Positions 16,190-26,293 of a stretch of DNA of 64,000 nt are shown in pieces (the first letter of the stretch is position 1; each line of letters begins with the position of its first letter). The position numbers and the translations under genes were made by a program. Below the pieces are notes generated by a model, which saw only the letters and a program-made list of their open reading frames with translations, had not been told where the DNA came from and ran no database searches. The DNA is from Pseudomonas sp. KU26590 (GTDB lineage: Bacteria; Pseudomonadota; Gammaproteobacteria; Pseudomonadales; Pseudomonadaceae). The stretch spans positions 3,129,501-3,193,500 of the forward strand of contig NZ_CP110644.1 in assembly GCF_026153515.1 (NCBI RefSeq), in the 5' to 3' direction.

Positions 16190-17773
16190 TCAAGCGATGA
16201 CGTCAGTGCTCCATTCGCCGTTCACCAGGCGCTTGAGGCCCAGCGGGTTGGCGTTTTGTAGCGCCGCCGGCAGCAGGCTGTCGGGGTAGTTCTGGTAGCA
16301 GACCGGGCGCAGGAAACGATCGATGGCCAGGGTGCCCACCGAAGTGCCGCGCGCATCGGAGGTCGCCGGGTAAGGACCGCCGTGCACCATCGCGTCCGAA
16401 ACCTCAACGCCGGTCGGGTAACCGTTGACCAGAATGCGGCCGACTTTTTCTTCCAGCACCGGCACCAGCCACTGATACTTCTGCAGGTCGGCAGTTTCGC
16501 CGATCAGGGTGGCGGTCAGTTGGCCGCGCAGGGCCAGCAGTGCGGCTTTCAGTTCCGCGTCGTCCGCCACTTCAATCAGCAGCGTGGTCGGGCCGAACAC
16601 TTCTTCCTGCAGCAACTCGTCGCCTTCTAGCAACATGCTGACGTCAGCCTTGAACAGCTGGGCCTGGGCCTGCTTGCCTTCCTGCGCCTTGCCGGCCAGG
16701 TGCGTGACGCTCTTGTGCGCCAGCAGCTTCTCGACGCCTTTGCTGTAGCTGCGCAGGCCGCCCTCGTTGAGCATGGTCTGAGGTGGCTGACCGCCCATGT
16801 GCTCGGTCAGCTGCTCGGTGAACGTGGTCAGGGCAGGGGAGCGAATACCGATCACCACGCCCGGGTTGGTGCAGAACTGGCCTGCGCCCATGACCACGGA
16901 CGCCGCGAGTTCGCCGGCGATGGCCGTGCCGCGCGCCGTCAGTGCGCCGGGCAGCAGGACCACCGGGTTGATGCTCGACATCTCGGCGAACACCGGGATC
17001 GGCTGCGGACGCTCGGACGCCAGTTTGCACAGGGCGTTGCCGCCGTGCAGGGAACCGGTGAAACCGACGGCCTGAATGGCCGGGTGCTTGACCAGGCCTT
17101 CGCCGACGCCGCTGCCGAAGATCATGTTGAACACGCCTTTTGGCATGCCGGTCTTCTCGGCGGCGCGAACGATGGCGTTACCCACCAGATCGGCAGTCGC
17201 CATGTGGCCGCTGTGGGCTTTCACCACAACCGGGCAACCGGCAGCGAGTGCCGAAGCGGTGTCACCGCCGGCGGTGGAAAAGGCCAGCGGGAAGTTGCTG
17301 GCGCCAAACACGGCCACCGGGCCGACGCCGATGCGCTGCTGGCGCAGGTCGACACGTGGCAGCGGCTTGCGATCCGGCAGCGCCTGATCGATACGCGCGC
17401 CCAGGAAGTCACCGCGACGCAGGACTTTGGCGAACAGGCGCATCTGGCCTGAGGTACGGCCACGCTCGCCCTGGATACGACCGGCCGGCAGCGCGGTTTC
17501 CTGGCAAACGAGGGCCACGAAATCATCGCCCAGGGCGTCGAGTTCGTCAGCGATGGCATCGAGGAATTCAGCGCGACGGGCCGGGCTCAGCTGGCGGAAT
17601 TCAAGGAAGGCGTCTTTGGCGGCCGATGCAGCGGCGTCGATTTCCGCGTCAGTGGCTTGATAGAAGGTGTAAGGCAGTGCTTCGCCAGTGGTGGCGTCGA
17701 GGCTTTTATGGCGTGCTTCGCCGAGGCCGCTGCGGGCGCCGCCGATGAAGTTCTGACCGAGAACGGTAGGCAT
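16190..17773 (-). CDS. alpha-ketoglutarate semialdehyde dehydrogenase (NADP+ aldehyde dehydrogenase)
   Basis: A 527-aa aldehyde dehydrogenase of the KGSADH group, which oxidises 2,5-dioxopentanoate to 2-ketoglutarate at the end of the glucarate/galactarate, pentose or hydroxyproline routes. Nucleophile Cys301 lies in GAGQFCTNPG and general base Glu264 in FAEMSSINP; the cofactor-binding region includes FGASNFPLAFS. The ATG start has a GGAG site. Length and the motif order match this family rather than succinate-semialdehyde dehydrogenases. The dedicated upstream enzymes of such a pathway are not in the window. Confidence 0.88.
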   Translation of the reverse strand: MPTVLGQNFIGGARSGLGEARHKSLDATTGEALPYTFYQATDAEIDAAASAAKDAFLEFRQLSPARRAEFLDAIADELDALGDDFVALVCQETALPAGRIQGERGRTSGQMRLFAKVLRRGDFLGARIDQALPDRKPLPRVDLRQQRIGVGPVAVFGASNFPLAFSTAGGDTASALAAGCPVVVKAHSGHMATADLVGNAIVRAAEKTGMPKGVFNMIFGSGVGEGLVKHPAIQAVGFTGSLHGGNALCKLASERPQPIPVFAEMSSINPVVLLPGALTARGTAIAGELAASVVMGAGQFCTNPGVVIGIRSPALTTFTEQLTEHMGGQPPQTMLNEGGLRSYSKGVEKLLAHKSVTHLAGKAQEGKQAQAQLFKADVSMLLEGDELLQEEVFGPTTLLIEVADDAELKAALLALRGQLTATLIGETADLQKYQWLVPVLEEKVGRILVNGYPTGVEVSDAMVHGGPYPATSDARGTSVGTLAIDRFLRPVCYQNYPDSLLPAALQNANPLGLKRLVNGEWSTDVIA

Positions 17774-18021
17774 CTGCTTCTCCTGTTATTTTTGGGGCGA
17801 ATCGATCAGGCGTGGGCCTGATGGAGGAATTCGAAATCGTATGAAGCGTAGCGGGAAGAGCTCAGGGGCTCATCGTAAAGTCGACAGTCATCATACAACT
17901 GCATTTTTTCAGCCGCAAGGCGCGCAGCGATGAGGTACCGAGCAAGCCCGGCCATCAAAATAGCCGGGCTCTGGATTGCGATCAACGGGCCTACGCCAGT
18001 CATGCACTATCAATAAGACGA
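17774..18021. promoter_or_regulatory. promoter region of the semialdehyde dehydrogenase gene, possible GntR-type operator
   Basis: The 248-bp gap has no convincing gene. Near 17887-17905 the minus strand reads AGTTGTATGATGACTG, whose TTGTATGAT core resembles operators bound by FCD-type GntR repressors of sugar-acid genes. The family assignment rests on this resemblance alone. Confidence 0.3.
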
Positions 18022-19128
18022 TCAGGCATTCGGCTCGTCTGTATTGATGTACTCCGGCACTTTGGCCAGCGGCAGGCGGCGGGCCTGCTCGATGCCGATG
18101 CCCGGGCGCTCCGGCAGTGGCTCGAGCTTCTGCGGCTGGCCGGTGGTCAGCGCGCGTTCAATCGCCTCGACCACCCGCACATCGCGCCAGCCTTCGTCGC
18201 CGTCCGGCTCGGGTTCGCGGTCCTGCAGGATGCAGTCGGAGAAGTACTGGGTCTCGCCGCCAAACTGGTCGACCACCGGGTGCGTGTGCTCGGTGGTCTT
18301 GCCGTCGATGATCGCGCGGTAACCAATCGCTACGCCTTCGCCGAAACCGAAGCATGGCGAGGCTTCGAACTCGCCCTTGGTGCCGATCAGCTGGAACCGC
18401 TCGGTGGACGGCAGGCTGTAACTCACGGTGAAGGTCGCAAGGCGTTCTTCTGCAAAGCGCAACGTCACGTTGACCGTGTCGAAGGTGTTGATCTCGCGGC
18501 CAGGCGTTTTGATGCCGACGGCGTGGACTTCGATCGGCTCGGCGGCAAACAGGTTGCGCACGGCGTTGATCGGATAAGGCCCCATGTCGGCCACGGGACC
18601 TGCGTCGAAGCCGCTCTGCATGCGGTGGTTGGCCGGGTCGGTGGTCTGGGCGAAGGTCGCGGTGAACAGGCGCAGGTCGCCGAGGTCACCGGCGCGCACA
18701 CGGTGGACCATTTCGACGGTGCCGGGCTCGAAGTGCAGGCGGTAGGCGACCATCAGTTTGGCGCCCGAGCGTTTAGCGGCTTCGGCGATGGCCAGACAGT
18801 CTTCTTCGTTGGCGGCCATGGGCTTTTCCAGCAGCACGTGGATGCCGGCTTCCAGGGCAGGAACGGCGAATTCGCGATGGCGGAAGTTGGGGGTGGCCAG
18901 GTAGATGGCGTCGATTTCGCCGGAGTTGAGCAGGGTGTCGAATTCGTCGTAGTGGTAGCTTTTGAGGTCATAGAGCGCCGCCAACTGGTCGGCCTTGATG
19001 GGGTCTCCGGTGACGAGGGCGGTCATGACGGAGTTGTCGGTCTGTTCGAGCCCCGGCATGAATGCGCCTTGGGAGATCCAGCCTCCAGCGACCACTGCGT
19101 AGCGGATTTTGCCGTTTGCGTCTGGCAT
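18022..19128 (-). CDS. Gfo/Idh/MocA family NAD(P)-dependent oxidoreductase
   Basis: A 368-aa sugar or inositol dehydrogenase-like enzyme. The N-terminal Rossmann domain includes AVVAGGWISQGAF, strand ending LATPNFRHREF, and the family's EKP motif (LLEKPMAA near 100-107) with its catalytic Lys. The C-terminal domain is the usual GFO beta sheet. The ATG at 19128 begins MPDANGKIRYAVV with upstream GGAGG-like bases. It lies upstream of the semialdehyde dehydrogenase on the same strand but 248 bp apart, so co-transcription is uncertain. Substrate unknown. Confidence 0.87.
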   Translation of the reverse strand: MPDANGKIRYAVVAGGWISQGAFMPGLEQTDNSVMTALVTGDPIKADQLAALYDLKSYHYDEFDTLLNSGEIDAIYLATPNFRHREFAVPALEAGIHVLLEKPMAANEEDCLAIAEAAKRSGAKLMVAYRLHFEPGTVEMVHRVRAGDLGDLRLFTATFAQTTDPANHRMQSGFDAGPVADMGPYPINAVRNLFAAEPIEVHAVGIKTPGREINTFDTVNVTLRFAEERLATFTVSYSLPSTERFQLIGTKGEFEASPCFGFGEGVAIGYRAIIDGKTTEHTHPVVDQFGGETQYFSDCILQDREPEPDGDEGWRDVRVVEAIERALTTGQPQKLEPLPERPGIGIEQARRLPLAKVPEYINTDEPNA

Positions 19129-19269
19129 GTATAAGCCTCCATTTCTCAGCGGACGGTGTGTCCGGCAGCTCTGTAGTCGGCAGGTGGCGGGGGCAGAAGT
19201 TCAATCCAATCGTCCCTCGTGAACCCTGCGGTGGGGCTTAGCACGATCAAGATCAAGGTCAAGGGCGTC

Positions 19270-19515
19270 TGCCTAAGGGCAGACTGTTTCGCCTTCGGCG
19301 AGTTACTTGGAAAAGTCGAAAGTCGCACCATCCCCAAGTAACCAAAGGTGCTTGCTCGTGGTTGGGCCCCTCCTGCGTCGGGGTTCCTTCACTCCGGTCC
19401 CGCTCCGTGGGCCCGCGCCGAACGGACATCCATGTCCTGACGGCGCTCTCGCCGCATCCCTGCGGCTCGGCCCACTGCGCGAGACCTGCGTTCAGCCTGC
19501 ACCCAAGTCGCGATT
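19270..19515. repeat. dispersed non-REP repeat, about 245 bp
   Basis: This segment of the 724-bp gap (19129-19852) has short open frames on both strands with arginine- and serine-rich, low-information translations. It contains phrases I associate with intergenic repeats of Pseudomonas genomes, including a frame ending in VTRRRRNSLPLGRR. I see no ribosome site or domain and treat it as a dispersed repeat, not a gene. The copy number must be checked against the genome. Confidence 0.4.
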
Positions 19516-19579
19516 GGCGGTGACTGAGCTTTATGCGTACGAAGATCAAAAGCAGATCAACAGCAGATCAACAGCAGAT

Positions 19580-19830
19580 CAACAGCTTCCCGGCTGAAGC
19601 CGGTCCTACAGGGGGCGCCGCCAATCCCACTGGGTGCACGCGCTGTTTTTTAGTGGGACCGGCTTTAGCCGGGAAGAGGCCGGTGCAGGCGCTATCATTT
19701 ATGATCGTACCCACGCTCTGCGTGGGCATGCATCCCGGGACGCTCCGCGTCCATTCCGGCTGAACCCGATCCTGCTGAATGCGCGCGGAGTGGGTATGTA
19801 GGACCGGCTTTAGCCGGGAAGGGGCCGGTG
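19580..19830. repeat. REP cluster with a syringae-type GTACCCACGCTCTGCGTGGG repeat
   Basis: REP cores occur at about 19586-19607, 19654-19677 and 19798-19823. Between them, at about 19705-19760, lies a palindromic GTACCCACGCTCTGCGTGGG unit followed by GGGACGCTCCGCGTCC. This is a dispersed repeat that I know mainly from the P. syringae group, where it gives rise to spurious short DUF1534 proteins. A triplicated GCAGATCAACA stretch lies at 19551-19583. Confidence 0.65.
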
Positions 19831-19852
19831 TGGGCGCTATCAACTTCCCTGC

Positions 19853-21298
19853 TCAACCAAATTCCATCAGCAGATCCCGCAACCGGTCCAGCGCGGGGTC
19901 GATGTCGAGCAGGTCAATCGCACCAAAGCCGAGCATCAGTCCGTCGCGCGGCGGCGCGTCGCTGTAGAAACCGTGGAGGGGGTAGAGGCCTAGCGCTTTG
20001 TCCCGCGCGCGGTCGACCAGCAGGTGCAGATCGACCGCCCGGTCGAGCGAGGGCTTTAGCATCACCGCCATGTGGAAGCCGGCCGTGCACGGGATGGTTT
20101 CCAGCCAGGGCGACAGATCGCCCCCGATGCGCGCCAGGATGCGTTCGCGGCGTCCGGCGTAGGTGCTGTGGCAGCGTCGGATGTGTTTGTTGAGCAGGCC
20201 TTCACTGATGAATTTGCTCAGCGCCCATTGCGGCAGCGTCGAGGTGTGCCAGTCGGTCAGTTGCTTGGCTTTGATCACCGCTTCGAGGATCGCCGCCGGC
20301 AGCACGGCGTAACCCAGCCGCAGTTCCGGCAGCAGGGTTTTGGAAAAGGTGCCGACGTAGGCCACGACGCCGTGTTCGTCCATGTTCTGCAACGAGTCAG
20401 TCGGGCGCCCTTCGTAGCGGAATTCGCTGTCGTAGTCGTCTTCGATGATGATCGCGCCAATCCGGCGTGCTTTCTCCAGCAAGGCGTGTCGACGCGCCAG
20501 GCTCATGGGCATGCCGAGCGGCATCTGATGGGAGGGCGTGACGTAGATGGCGCAGACGTTGTCCGGGATCTGCTCGACGATGATGCCTTCGCTGTCGACC
20601 GGCACGCTGGCGACCTCGGCCCCTTGGGCGGCAAACAGCAGCCGCGCCGGTGTGTAGCCCGGGTCTTCCACGGCGACGGGGCTGCCGGGTTCGATGAGCA
20701 CGCGGGCGATCAGGTCCAGGGCCTGTTGCGCGCCGTTGCACACCACCACGTCATCGGCCACGCAGCGGACGCCGCGGGCAAAGGCAATGTGCCCGGCAAT
20801 CGCGGCGCGCAGGGCGGGCAGGCCTTCGGGCTGGCTATAGAAGCCGCGTTCGGTGGACATCTGCCGCACCGCGTGGTGCACGCAGCGCCGCCACTCGTCA
20901 TGGGGAAACTGGGTTTTTGCCGTCGCGCCGCCGAGAAAATCAAAGCGCAGGGTGCCCGCGCGGGTCGGGTGGCGCAGGGGCAGGGAGATAGCTTCCCATT
21001 TCGCCACGATGTGGGCGCTGGCCAGCGCCGAAGGTGCCGGCCGAGGCGGGCTGTAAGCGCTCAAGGCGTTGACGAAGGTGCCGCTGCCGACCTTGCCCAC
21101 CAGGTAGTTTTCGTAGGTCAACCGGCTGTAGGTGTCGGAGATGGTTTTGCGCGACAGCCCCAGTTGCGCGGCCAGCAGGCGACTGGGCGGCAATTGCACG
21201 CCCGCCGCCAGCCGGCCCGACACGATACTGTCGCGCAGCTGTTCATAGACTTGATGGGCGAGGTCCTTGCGGCCCTCGATAACGATGTGTAATTCCAC
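19853..21298 (-). CDS. MocR/PdxR-type transcriptional regulator (GntR HTH fused to aminotransferase domain)
   Basis: A 481-aa protein. A winged-helix GntR domain at about 1-75 (LAHQVYEQLRDSIVSGRL, LAAQLGLSRKTISDTYSRL) is joined to a fold-type I aminotransferase domain with EDPGYTPAR, EDDYDSEFRY and the PLP lysine in FSKTLLPELRLGY. MocR regulators sense PLP or an amine and usually control an adjacent divergent gene. The start is GTG at 21298 with AGGGG upstream; a longer frame to 21334 exists but adds only basic residues. The divergent neighbour is trehalose synthase, which is not a known MocR target. Confidence 0.88.
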   Translation of the reverse strand: MELHIVIEGRKDLAHQVYEQLRDSIVSGRLAAGVQLPPSRLLAAQLGLSRKTISDTYSRLTYENYLVGKVGSGTFVNALSAYSPPRPAPSALASAHIVAKWEAISLPLRHPTRAGTLRFDFLGGATAKTQFPHDEWRRCVHHAVRQMSTERGFYSQPEGLPALRAAIAGHIAFARGVRCVADDVVVCNGAQQALDLIARVLIEPGSPVAVEDPGYTPARLLFAAQGAEVASVPVDSEGIIVEQIPDNVCAIYVTPSHQMPLGMPMSLARRHALLEKARRIGAIIIEDDYDSEFRYEGRPTDSLQNMDEHGVVAYVGTFSKTLLPELRLGYAVLPAAILEAVIKAKQLTDWHTSTLPQWALSKFISEGLLNKHIRRCHSTYAGRRERILARIGGDLSPWLETIPCTAGFHMAVMLKPSLDRAVDLHLLVDRARDKALGLYPLHGFYSDAPPRDGLMLGFGAIDLLDIDPALDRLRDLLMEFG

Positions 21299-21512
21299 GC
21301 AAACCCCTGAACAGCGCCGGCGGTGCGGATGCACACCGGTGGATTTTAGCCAGTGCAGCAGCGCGCGTCACAGCAACCGATGCAACGTTTACGCGCCAAG
21401 GTGCTCTTAGAGTTAGGCATAAACCTGACACGCACAGGCAGGACGGTCCGGACAGCGCTCGCAGAGCCCTGGGCCGCCGCTCCCATCCACTTGAAGATGG
21501 AACCCCGAACAT

Positions 21513-23582
21513 ATGACCACCCCGGACAAGCAGTACGTGGAATGGCTGGTTGAGCAATCGATGCTCAACGCCGCAAAGCAACGCGCAAAATTGTATGGCG
21601 GCCAGGGCCGTCTCTGGCAGCGGCCTTACGCCCAGGCCCGTCCAAGGGATGCTTCGGCCATCGGCTCGGTCTGGTTTACCGCCTACCCGGCGTCGATCAT
21701 CACCCGCGAAGGCGGCTCGGTCCTCGAAGCGCTGGCCGATGAAACACTCTGGCACGCGCTGTCGGAAGTCGGCATCCAGGGCATTCATAACGGCCCTTTG
21801 AAAGCCTCCGGCGGTTTGAAAGGCCGCGAGCGCACCCCGAGCATCGACGGCAACTTCGACCGCATCAGCTTTGAAGTGGATTCGTCCCTGGGCACCGACG
21901 CGCAGTTTCTCAACCTCAGCCGCATTGCAGCCGCGCACAACGCGATCGTCGTGGATGACGTGATCCCGTCCCACACCGGCAAGGGCGCGGATTTCCGCCT
22001 GGCCGAGATGGCCTACGAAGAGTACCCGGGCCTCTACCACATGGTGGAGATCAAGGAAGAAGACTGGTCGCTGCTGCCTGAAGTCCCCGCCGGCCGTGAC
22101 GCCGTCAACCTGCAGCCGGCCACCGTCGATGCGTTGCGCGACAAGCATTACATCGTTGGCCAGTTGCAGCGGGTGATCTTCTTCGAACCCGGCGTCAAAG
22201 AGACTGACTGGAGCGCCACGCCCATCGTCACCGGCGTCGACGGCAAGGACCGCCGCTGGGTCTATCTGCATTACTTCAAAGAAGGCCAGCCATCACTGAA
22301 CTGGCTGGACCCCAGTTTCGCCGCGCAACAGATGATCATCGGCGATGCCCTGCACGCCATCGACGTGATGGGCGCGCGGGTCCTGCGTCTGGACGCCAAC
22401 GGCTTCCTCGGCGTCGAGCGCAAGGCCGACGGCACGGCGTGGTCCGAAAGCCATCCGCTGTCGATCACCGGCAACCAGTTGCTCGCCGGCGCGATTCGCA
22501 AGGCCGGCGGTTTCAGCTTCCAGGAGCTGAACCTGACCATCGACGATATAGCGGCGATGTCCCACGGCGGTGCTGATCTGTCCTATGACTTCATCACCCG
22601 CCCGGCGTATCAGCATGCGTTGCTGACCGGCCGCACCGAGTTCCTGCGGCTGATGCTGCGCCAGGTGCATGAGTTCGGCATCGACCCTGCGTCGCTGATC
22701 CACGCGCTGCAGAACCACGACGAGCTGACCCTGGAGCTGGTGCATTTCTGGACGCTGCACGCCCACGATCAGTACCTGTATCAGGGCCAGACCTTCCCGG
22801 GCAACATCCTGCGCGAGCACATCCGCGAGGAGATGTACGAGCGTCTGGCCGGCGAGCACGCGCCGTACAACTTGAAGTTCGTCACAAACGGCGTGTCCTG
22901 CACCACGGCGAGCATCATCACCGCGGCGCTGGGTATTCGCGAGCTCGACAGCATGACCGCCGCCGACATCGACAAGATCCAGCACATCCATTTGCTGCTG
23001 GTGATGTTCAACGCCATGCAACCGGGCGTGTTCGCGCTGTCGGGCTGGGACCTGGTGGGCGCCTTGCCGCTGCCGGCCGAGCAGGTGGAGCACCTGATGG
23101 GCGACGGCGACACCCGCTGGATCCATCGCGGTGGCTACGATCTGGTCGACATGGACCCGGACTGCGAGATCTCGGAGGGCGGCATGCCGCGGGCTCGCGC
23201 GCTGTACGGCAGCCTCGTCGAGCAGTTGAAGCGGCCGGATTCGTTCGCCTCGCAGCTGAAGAAACTGCTGGCCGTGCGCCGCGCCTACGACATCGCCGCC
23301 AGCCGCCAGATTCTGATTCCGGATGTCGAACACCCGGGGCTGCTGATCATGGTCCACGAGCTGCCGGCCGGGAAGGGCACGCAGATCACTGCGCTGAACT
23401 TCAGTGGGGAGCCCATCGTCGAGACTCTGCACCTGCCCGGTATCGCACCGGGCCCGGTGGTGGACATCATCAACGAGCGGGTCGAAGGCGATCTGAGCGA
23501 AGAGGGTGAATTCACCATCACGCTGGACGCCTACGAAGGCCTGGCGCTGCGCGTGGTCAGCATGGCGGCACCGATGATGTGA
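21513..23582 (+). CDS. treS: trehalose synthase (maltose alpha-D-glucosyltransferase), GH13
   Basis: A 689-aa GH13 enzyme that isomerises maltose to trehalose. The catalytic nucleophile Asp294 lies in RLDANGFLG, the acid/base Glu338 in FQELNL and the third carboxylate Asp403 in QNHDEL. Sequence and length resemble the stand-alone TreS of P. putida and P. stutzeri, not the roughly 1100-aa TreS-maltokinase fusion. No glgE, treY/treZ or kinase lies alongside. The ATG at 21513 has a weak site. Trehalose here would serve as an osmoprotectant or reserve. Confidence 0.88.
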   Translation: MTTPDKQYVEWLVEQSMLNAAKQRAKLYGGQGRLWQRPYAQARPRDASAIGSVWFTAYPASIITREGGSVLEALADETLWHALSEVGIQGIHNGPLKASGGLKGRERTPSIDGNFDRISFEVDSSLGTDAQFLNLSRIAAAHNAIVVDDVIPSHTGKGADFRLAEMAYEEYPGLYHMVEIKEEDWSLLPEVPAGRDAVNLQPATVDALRDKHYIVGQLQRVIFFEPGVKETDWSATPIVTGVDGKDRRWVYLHYFKEGQPSLNWLDPSFAAQQMIIGDALHAIDVMGARVLRLDANGFLGVERKADGTAWSESHPLSITGNQLLAGAIRKAGGFSFQELNLTIDDIAAMSHGGADLSYDFITRPAYQHALLTGRTEFLRLMLRQVHEFGIDPASLIHALQNHDELTLELVHFWTLHAHDQYLYQGQTFPGNILREHIREEMYERLAGEHAPYNLKFVTNGVSCTTASIITAALGIRELDSMTAADIDKIQHIHLLLVMFNAMQPGVFALSGWDLVGALPLPAEQVEHLMGDGDTRWIHRGGYDLVDMDPDCEISEGGMPRARALYGSLVEQLKRPDSFASQLKKLLAVRRAYDIAASRQILIPDVEHPGLLIMVHELPAGKGTQITALNFSGEPIVETLHLPGIAPGPVVDIINERVEGDLSEEGEFTITLDAYEGLALRVVSMAAPMM

Positions 23583-23589
23583 TCGGGGC

Positions 23590-23824
23590 TCTCGTAGGAC
23601 CGGCTTCAGCCGGGAAAGCGTCGGTGGTCACACCCTAAAATGAGGGCGTACGGACTGGCCTCTTCCCGGCTGAAGCCGGTCCTACTGGGGATATTGCACA
23701 CCCGCAGGGCTGGGGTGGGTTCCAATCGTGGGACCGGCTTTAGCCGGGAAGACGTCAGCGGTCACACCCTAAAATGAGGGCGTACGGCTTGGCCTTTTCC
23801 CGGCTGAAGCCGGTCCTACGAGGG
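23590..23824. repeat. tandemly duplicated REP pair (134-bp period)
   Basis: REP cores alternate in orientation at about 23595, 23663, 23729 and 23797. The unit containing GGTCACACCCTAAAATGAGG repeats with a 134-bp period. It is the same array type as at 15281-15560. It fills the 312-bp gap between treS and the MFS gene. Confidence 0.85.
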
Positions 23825-23894
23825 GATGCGTGCAGTGAGGGATCACTTTTTTTCAACGTCTGCCGTTCGCGCAGACCCGTTCAGGTCGTTTTTT

Positions 23895-25043
23895 GTGTCA
23901 GTAGCTCAGTCCGTTCGTGCCCCCGTTTTCGTTCACCTGTGGAGTTACCGCCTGACGTTCCTGCTGTCCGGCATGTCGCTGGGCGCATGGGCGCCGCTGG
24001 TGCCATTCGCTCGCAACCGTGCCGGTCTTGAAGAAGCCCAGCTCGGCCTGCTGCTGTTGTGCTTCGGCCTCGGTTCGATGCTGGCAATGCCGCTGGCGGG
24101 AATGCTGACCACGCGCAAGGGTTGCCGGTTTGTGTCGCTAATGGGCGGCGCGTTGATCTGCTGCATGCTGCCGCTGCTCGCCACGTTGTCATCCCTGCCG
24201 GCGCTGGCAGTGGCCCTTGCCGTGTTCGGCGCGGGGTTGGGCAGCATCGACGTGGCCATGAACGTGCAAGGCCTGATGGTCGAGCGCGATCACGGGCGAC
24301 CGATGATGTCGGGCTTCCATGGCTTGTTCAGCCTCGGCGGCATCAGCAGTGCGCTGTTGATGACCTTGCTGCTGTGGCTGGGCGCGTCGCCGTTACTGGC
24401 GGTGGCCGTGGTGGTGGCGTTGATTGCCGGGATGCTGCTCTGGCACGCGCGCTACTTGGTGCCCCATGGCGCGGACGATCCCTCGGCGCCCTTCGCCCGG
24501 CCGACCACCCACGTGATGATCGTCGGCATTCTCTGCTTCGTTGCGCTGCTGGTGGAGGGCGCGATGCTCGACTGGAGCGCGGTGTTCCTGAACCGCATGC
24601 ACCAGATCGATGTGGCGGTGGCCGGCGGCGCCTACGCGGTGTTCTCCCTGGCCATGGCGGCCGGGCGGTTTTCCGGGGACTGGTTGAGGAACCGCTTCGG
24701 CGCGGTGAACCTGCTGATCGGCGGCGGGCTGCTGGTGATGGTGGGGTTTACCATGGCGATCCTGCTGGAGCCGTGGCCACTGTTCCTGCTGGGCTTCGCG
24801 CTGATCGGCTTGGGGCTGTCCAACACCTTTCCGGTGTATTGCTCGGTGGTCGGTGCGCAAACGCGGATGCCGGCGGGGCTGGCGATCGCGGTGATTACCG
24901 GTATCGGCTACTGCGGGATTTTGCTGGGGCCGGCGTTGATTGGTTTTGCCGCGCACGTGGTAGGCCTGCGGGAAGCGCTGTTGTGCGTCGGCGCGCTGAT
25001 GCTCGCGCAGGTGCTGACGGCACGGCGCATGGCCAAGGGTTAA
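23895..25043 (+). CDS. MFS transporter (YbjJ-like)
   Basis: A 382-aa polytopic protein with about 12 hydrophobic segments in two halves, including LTFLLSGMSLGAWAPLVPF and LGLLLLCFGLGSMLAMPLAG, and the MFS loop GRFSGDWLRNRFG in the second half. The substrate is not predictable. I start it at GTG 23895. An upstream ATG at 23826 would abut the REP array, leaving no room for a leader, and would add an unusual arginine-rich extension; the start is therefore uncertain. It has no operon partner. Confidence 0.82.
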   Translation: MSVAQSVRAPVFVHLWSYRLTFLLSGMSLGAWAPLVPFARNRAGLEEAQLGLLLLCFGLGSMLAMPLAGMLTTRKGCRFVSLMGGALICCMLPLLATLSSLPALAVALAVFGAGLGSIDVAMNVQGLMVERDHGRPMMSGFHGLFSLGGISSALLMTLLLWLGASPLLAVAVVVALIAGMLLWHARYLVPHGADDPSAPFARPTTHVMIVGILCFVALLVEGAMLDWSAVFLNRMHQIDVAVAGGAYAVFSLAMAAGRFSGDWLRNRFGAVNLLIGGGLLVMVGFTMAILLEPWPLFLLGFALIGLGLSNTFPVYCSVVGAQTRMPAGLAIAVITGIGYCGILLGPALIGFAAHVVGLREALLCVGALMLAQVLTARRMAKG

Positions 25044-25068
25044 AACGCACTCACGCGAACCTTCGATC

Positions 25069-25157
25069 TGTAGGAGCCGGCTTGCTGGCGAAGGCGGCGT
25101 GTCAGTCGACATCTATTTTTCTGGCCTACCGTGTTCGCCAGCAAGCCGGCTCCTACA
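25069..25157. repeat. long inverted repeat, GTAGGAGCCGGCTTGCTGG family (copy 1)
   Basis: A 24-bp arm at 25069-25092 has its perfect inverse at 25134-25157. The family recurs at 31380-31468 and 33527-33614. Here it separates the MFS gene from selD. Confidence 0.88.
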
Positions 25158-25258
25158 AGACCGTCTGAGAGTCCGCCGATCCAGCCAGCCATCCAGCAAC
25201 CCTTCAACCCACTGGCGCCTCTGGTAGACTTCGGCGCCTTGAAACTCAGGGGCTTCCC

Positions 25259-26293
25259 ATGACCGACCCGATCCGTCTCACCCAATACAGCCACGGCGCC
25301 GGCTGCGGCTGCAAGATTTCGCCCAAGGTGCTGGAAACCATTCTCGCCGGCAGCGGCGCGCAGAACCTCGACCCGCGCCTGTGGGTCGGTAATGCTTCGC
25401 GCGATGACGCGGCGGTCTATGCCATCGACGATGAAAAGGGCGTCGTCTCCACCACCGACTTTTTCATGCCCATCGTCGATGATCCGTTTGACTTCGGCCG
25501 CATCGCCGCGACCAACGCCATCAGCGACATCTACGCCATGGGCGGCGACCCGTTGATGGCCATCGCCATTCTCGGCTGGCCGGTCAACGTGCTGGCCCCG
25601 GAAATTGCCCGCGAAGTGATCCGTGGCGGGCGTGCGGTGTGCGATGCGGCGGGCATCCCGCTGGCCGGTGGTCACTCCATCGATGCGCCTGAGCCGATCT
25701 TCGGTCTGGCCGTTACTGGCCTCGTTGAAAAACGCTTCATGAAGCGCAACGACACCGCGACCGTTGGCTGCAAGCTGTTCCTGACCAAGCCCTTGGGCAT
25801 TGGCATCCTCACCACGGCTGAGAAAAAAGGCCTGCTGCGCGACGAAGACATCGGCCTGGCGCGCGACGTGATGTGCACGTTGAACAAGCCCGGCAGCCGT
25901 TTCTCCAGGCTGGCCGGCGTCACGGCCATGACCGACGTCACAGGCTTCGGCTTGCTCGGGCACCTGGTCGAGATGGCCGACGGCAGCCAGGTCACCGCAC
26001 GGCTGAACGCTGCTGCCGTGCCCCGACTGGGCAGTGTCGATTACTACATCGAGCAGGACTGCATTCCCGGCGGCACCCATCGCAACTACGACAGCTATGG
26101 CGAGCGCATTGGCACGTTGACCGAGGCGCAGAAACTGCTGCTGTGCGACCCGCAAACCAGCGGCGGTCTGCTGATTGCCGTCGAGCCTGCCGAAGAAGCG
26201 GCGTTCCTGGCCATGGCCGAAGAACTGGGCCTGAGCCTTGCGCCGATTGGCGAGTTGGTCGAACGACAGCCACTCGCGGTCGAGGTGTTCTGA
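25259..26293 (+). CDS. selD: selenide, water dikinase
   Basis: A 344-aa enzyme making selenophosphate from selenide and ATP. The N-terminal active-site motif GAGCGCK places Cys16, Cys18 and Lys19 in the usual region, with Cys rather than selenocysteine. Further marks are [33 protein letters not shown] and [19 protein letters not shown] precedes the ATG. The stop overlaps the start of mnmH (TGATG), so selenophosphate is made together with its tRNA-modifying consumer. Confidence 0.95.
   Translation: MTDPIRLTQYSHGAGCGCKISPKVLETILAGSGAQNLDPRLWVGNASRDDAAVYAIDDEKGVVSTTDFFMPIVDDPFDFGRIAATNAISDIYAMGGDPLMAIAILGWPVNVLAPEIAREVIRGGRAVCDAAGIPLAGGHSIDAPEPIFGLAVTGLVEKRFMKRNDTATVGCKLFLTKPLGIGILTTAEKKGLLRDEDIGLARDVMCTLNKPGSRFSRLAGVTAMTDVTGFGLLGHLVEMADGSQVTARLNAAAVPRLGSVDYYIEQDCIPGGTHRNYDSYGERIGTLTEAQKLLLCDPQTSGGLLIAVEPAEEAAFLAMAEELGLSLAPIGELVERQPLAVEVF

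Noticed and set aside
17806..18003. A 65-codon frame upstream of the semialdehyde dehydrogenase
   Set aside because: No ribosome site, no similarity I recognise, and it covers the expected promoter/operator of the dehydrogenase.
19259..19549. A 96-codon minus-strand frame in the 724-bp gap
   Set aside because: Its content looks like translated dispersed repeat, with no ribosome site; kept only as a repeat.
25259..26293. Selenocysteine in SelD
   Set aside because: The active-site region reads Cys codons with no in-frame TGA.
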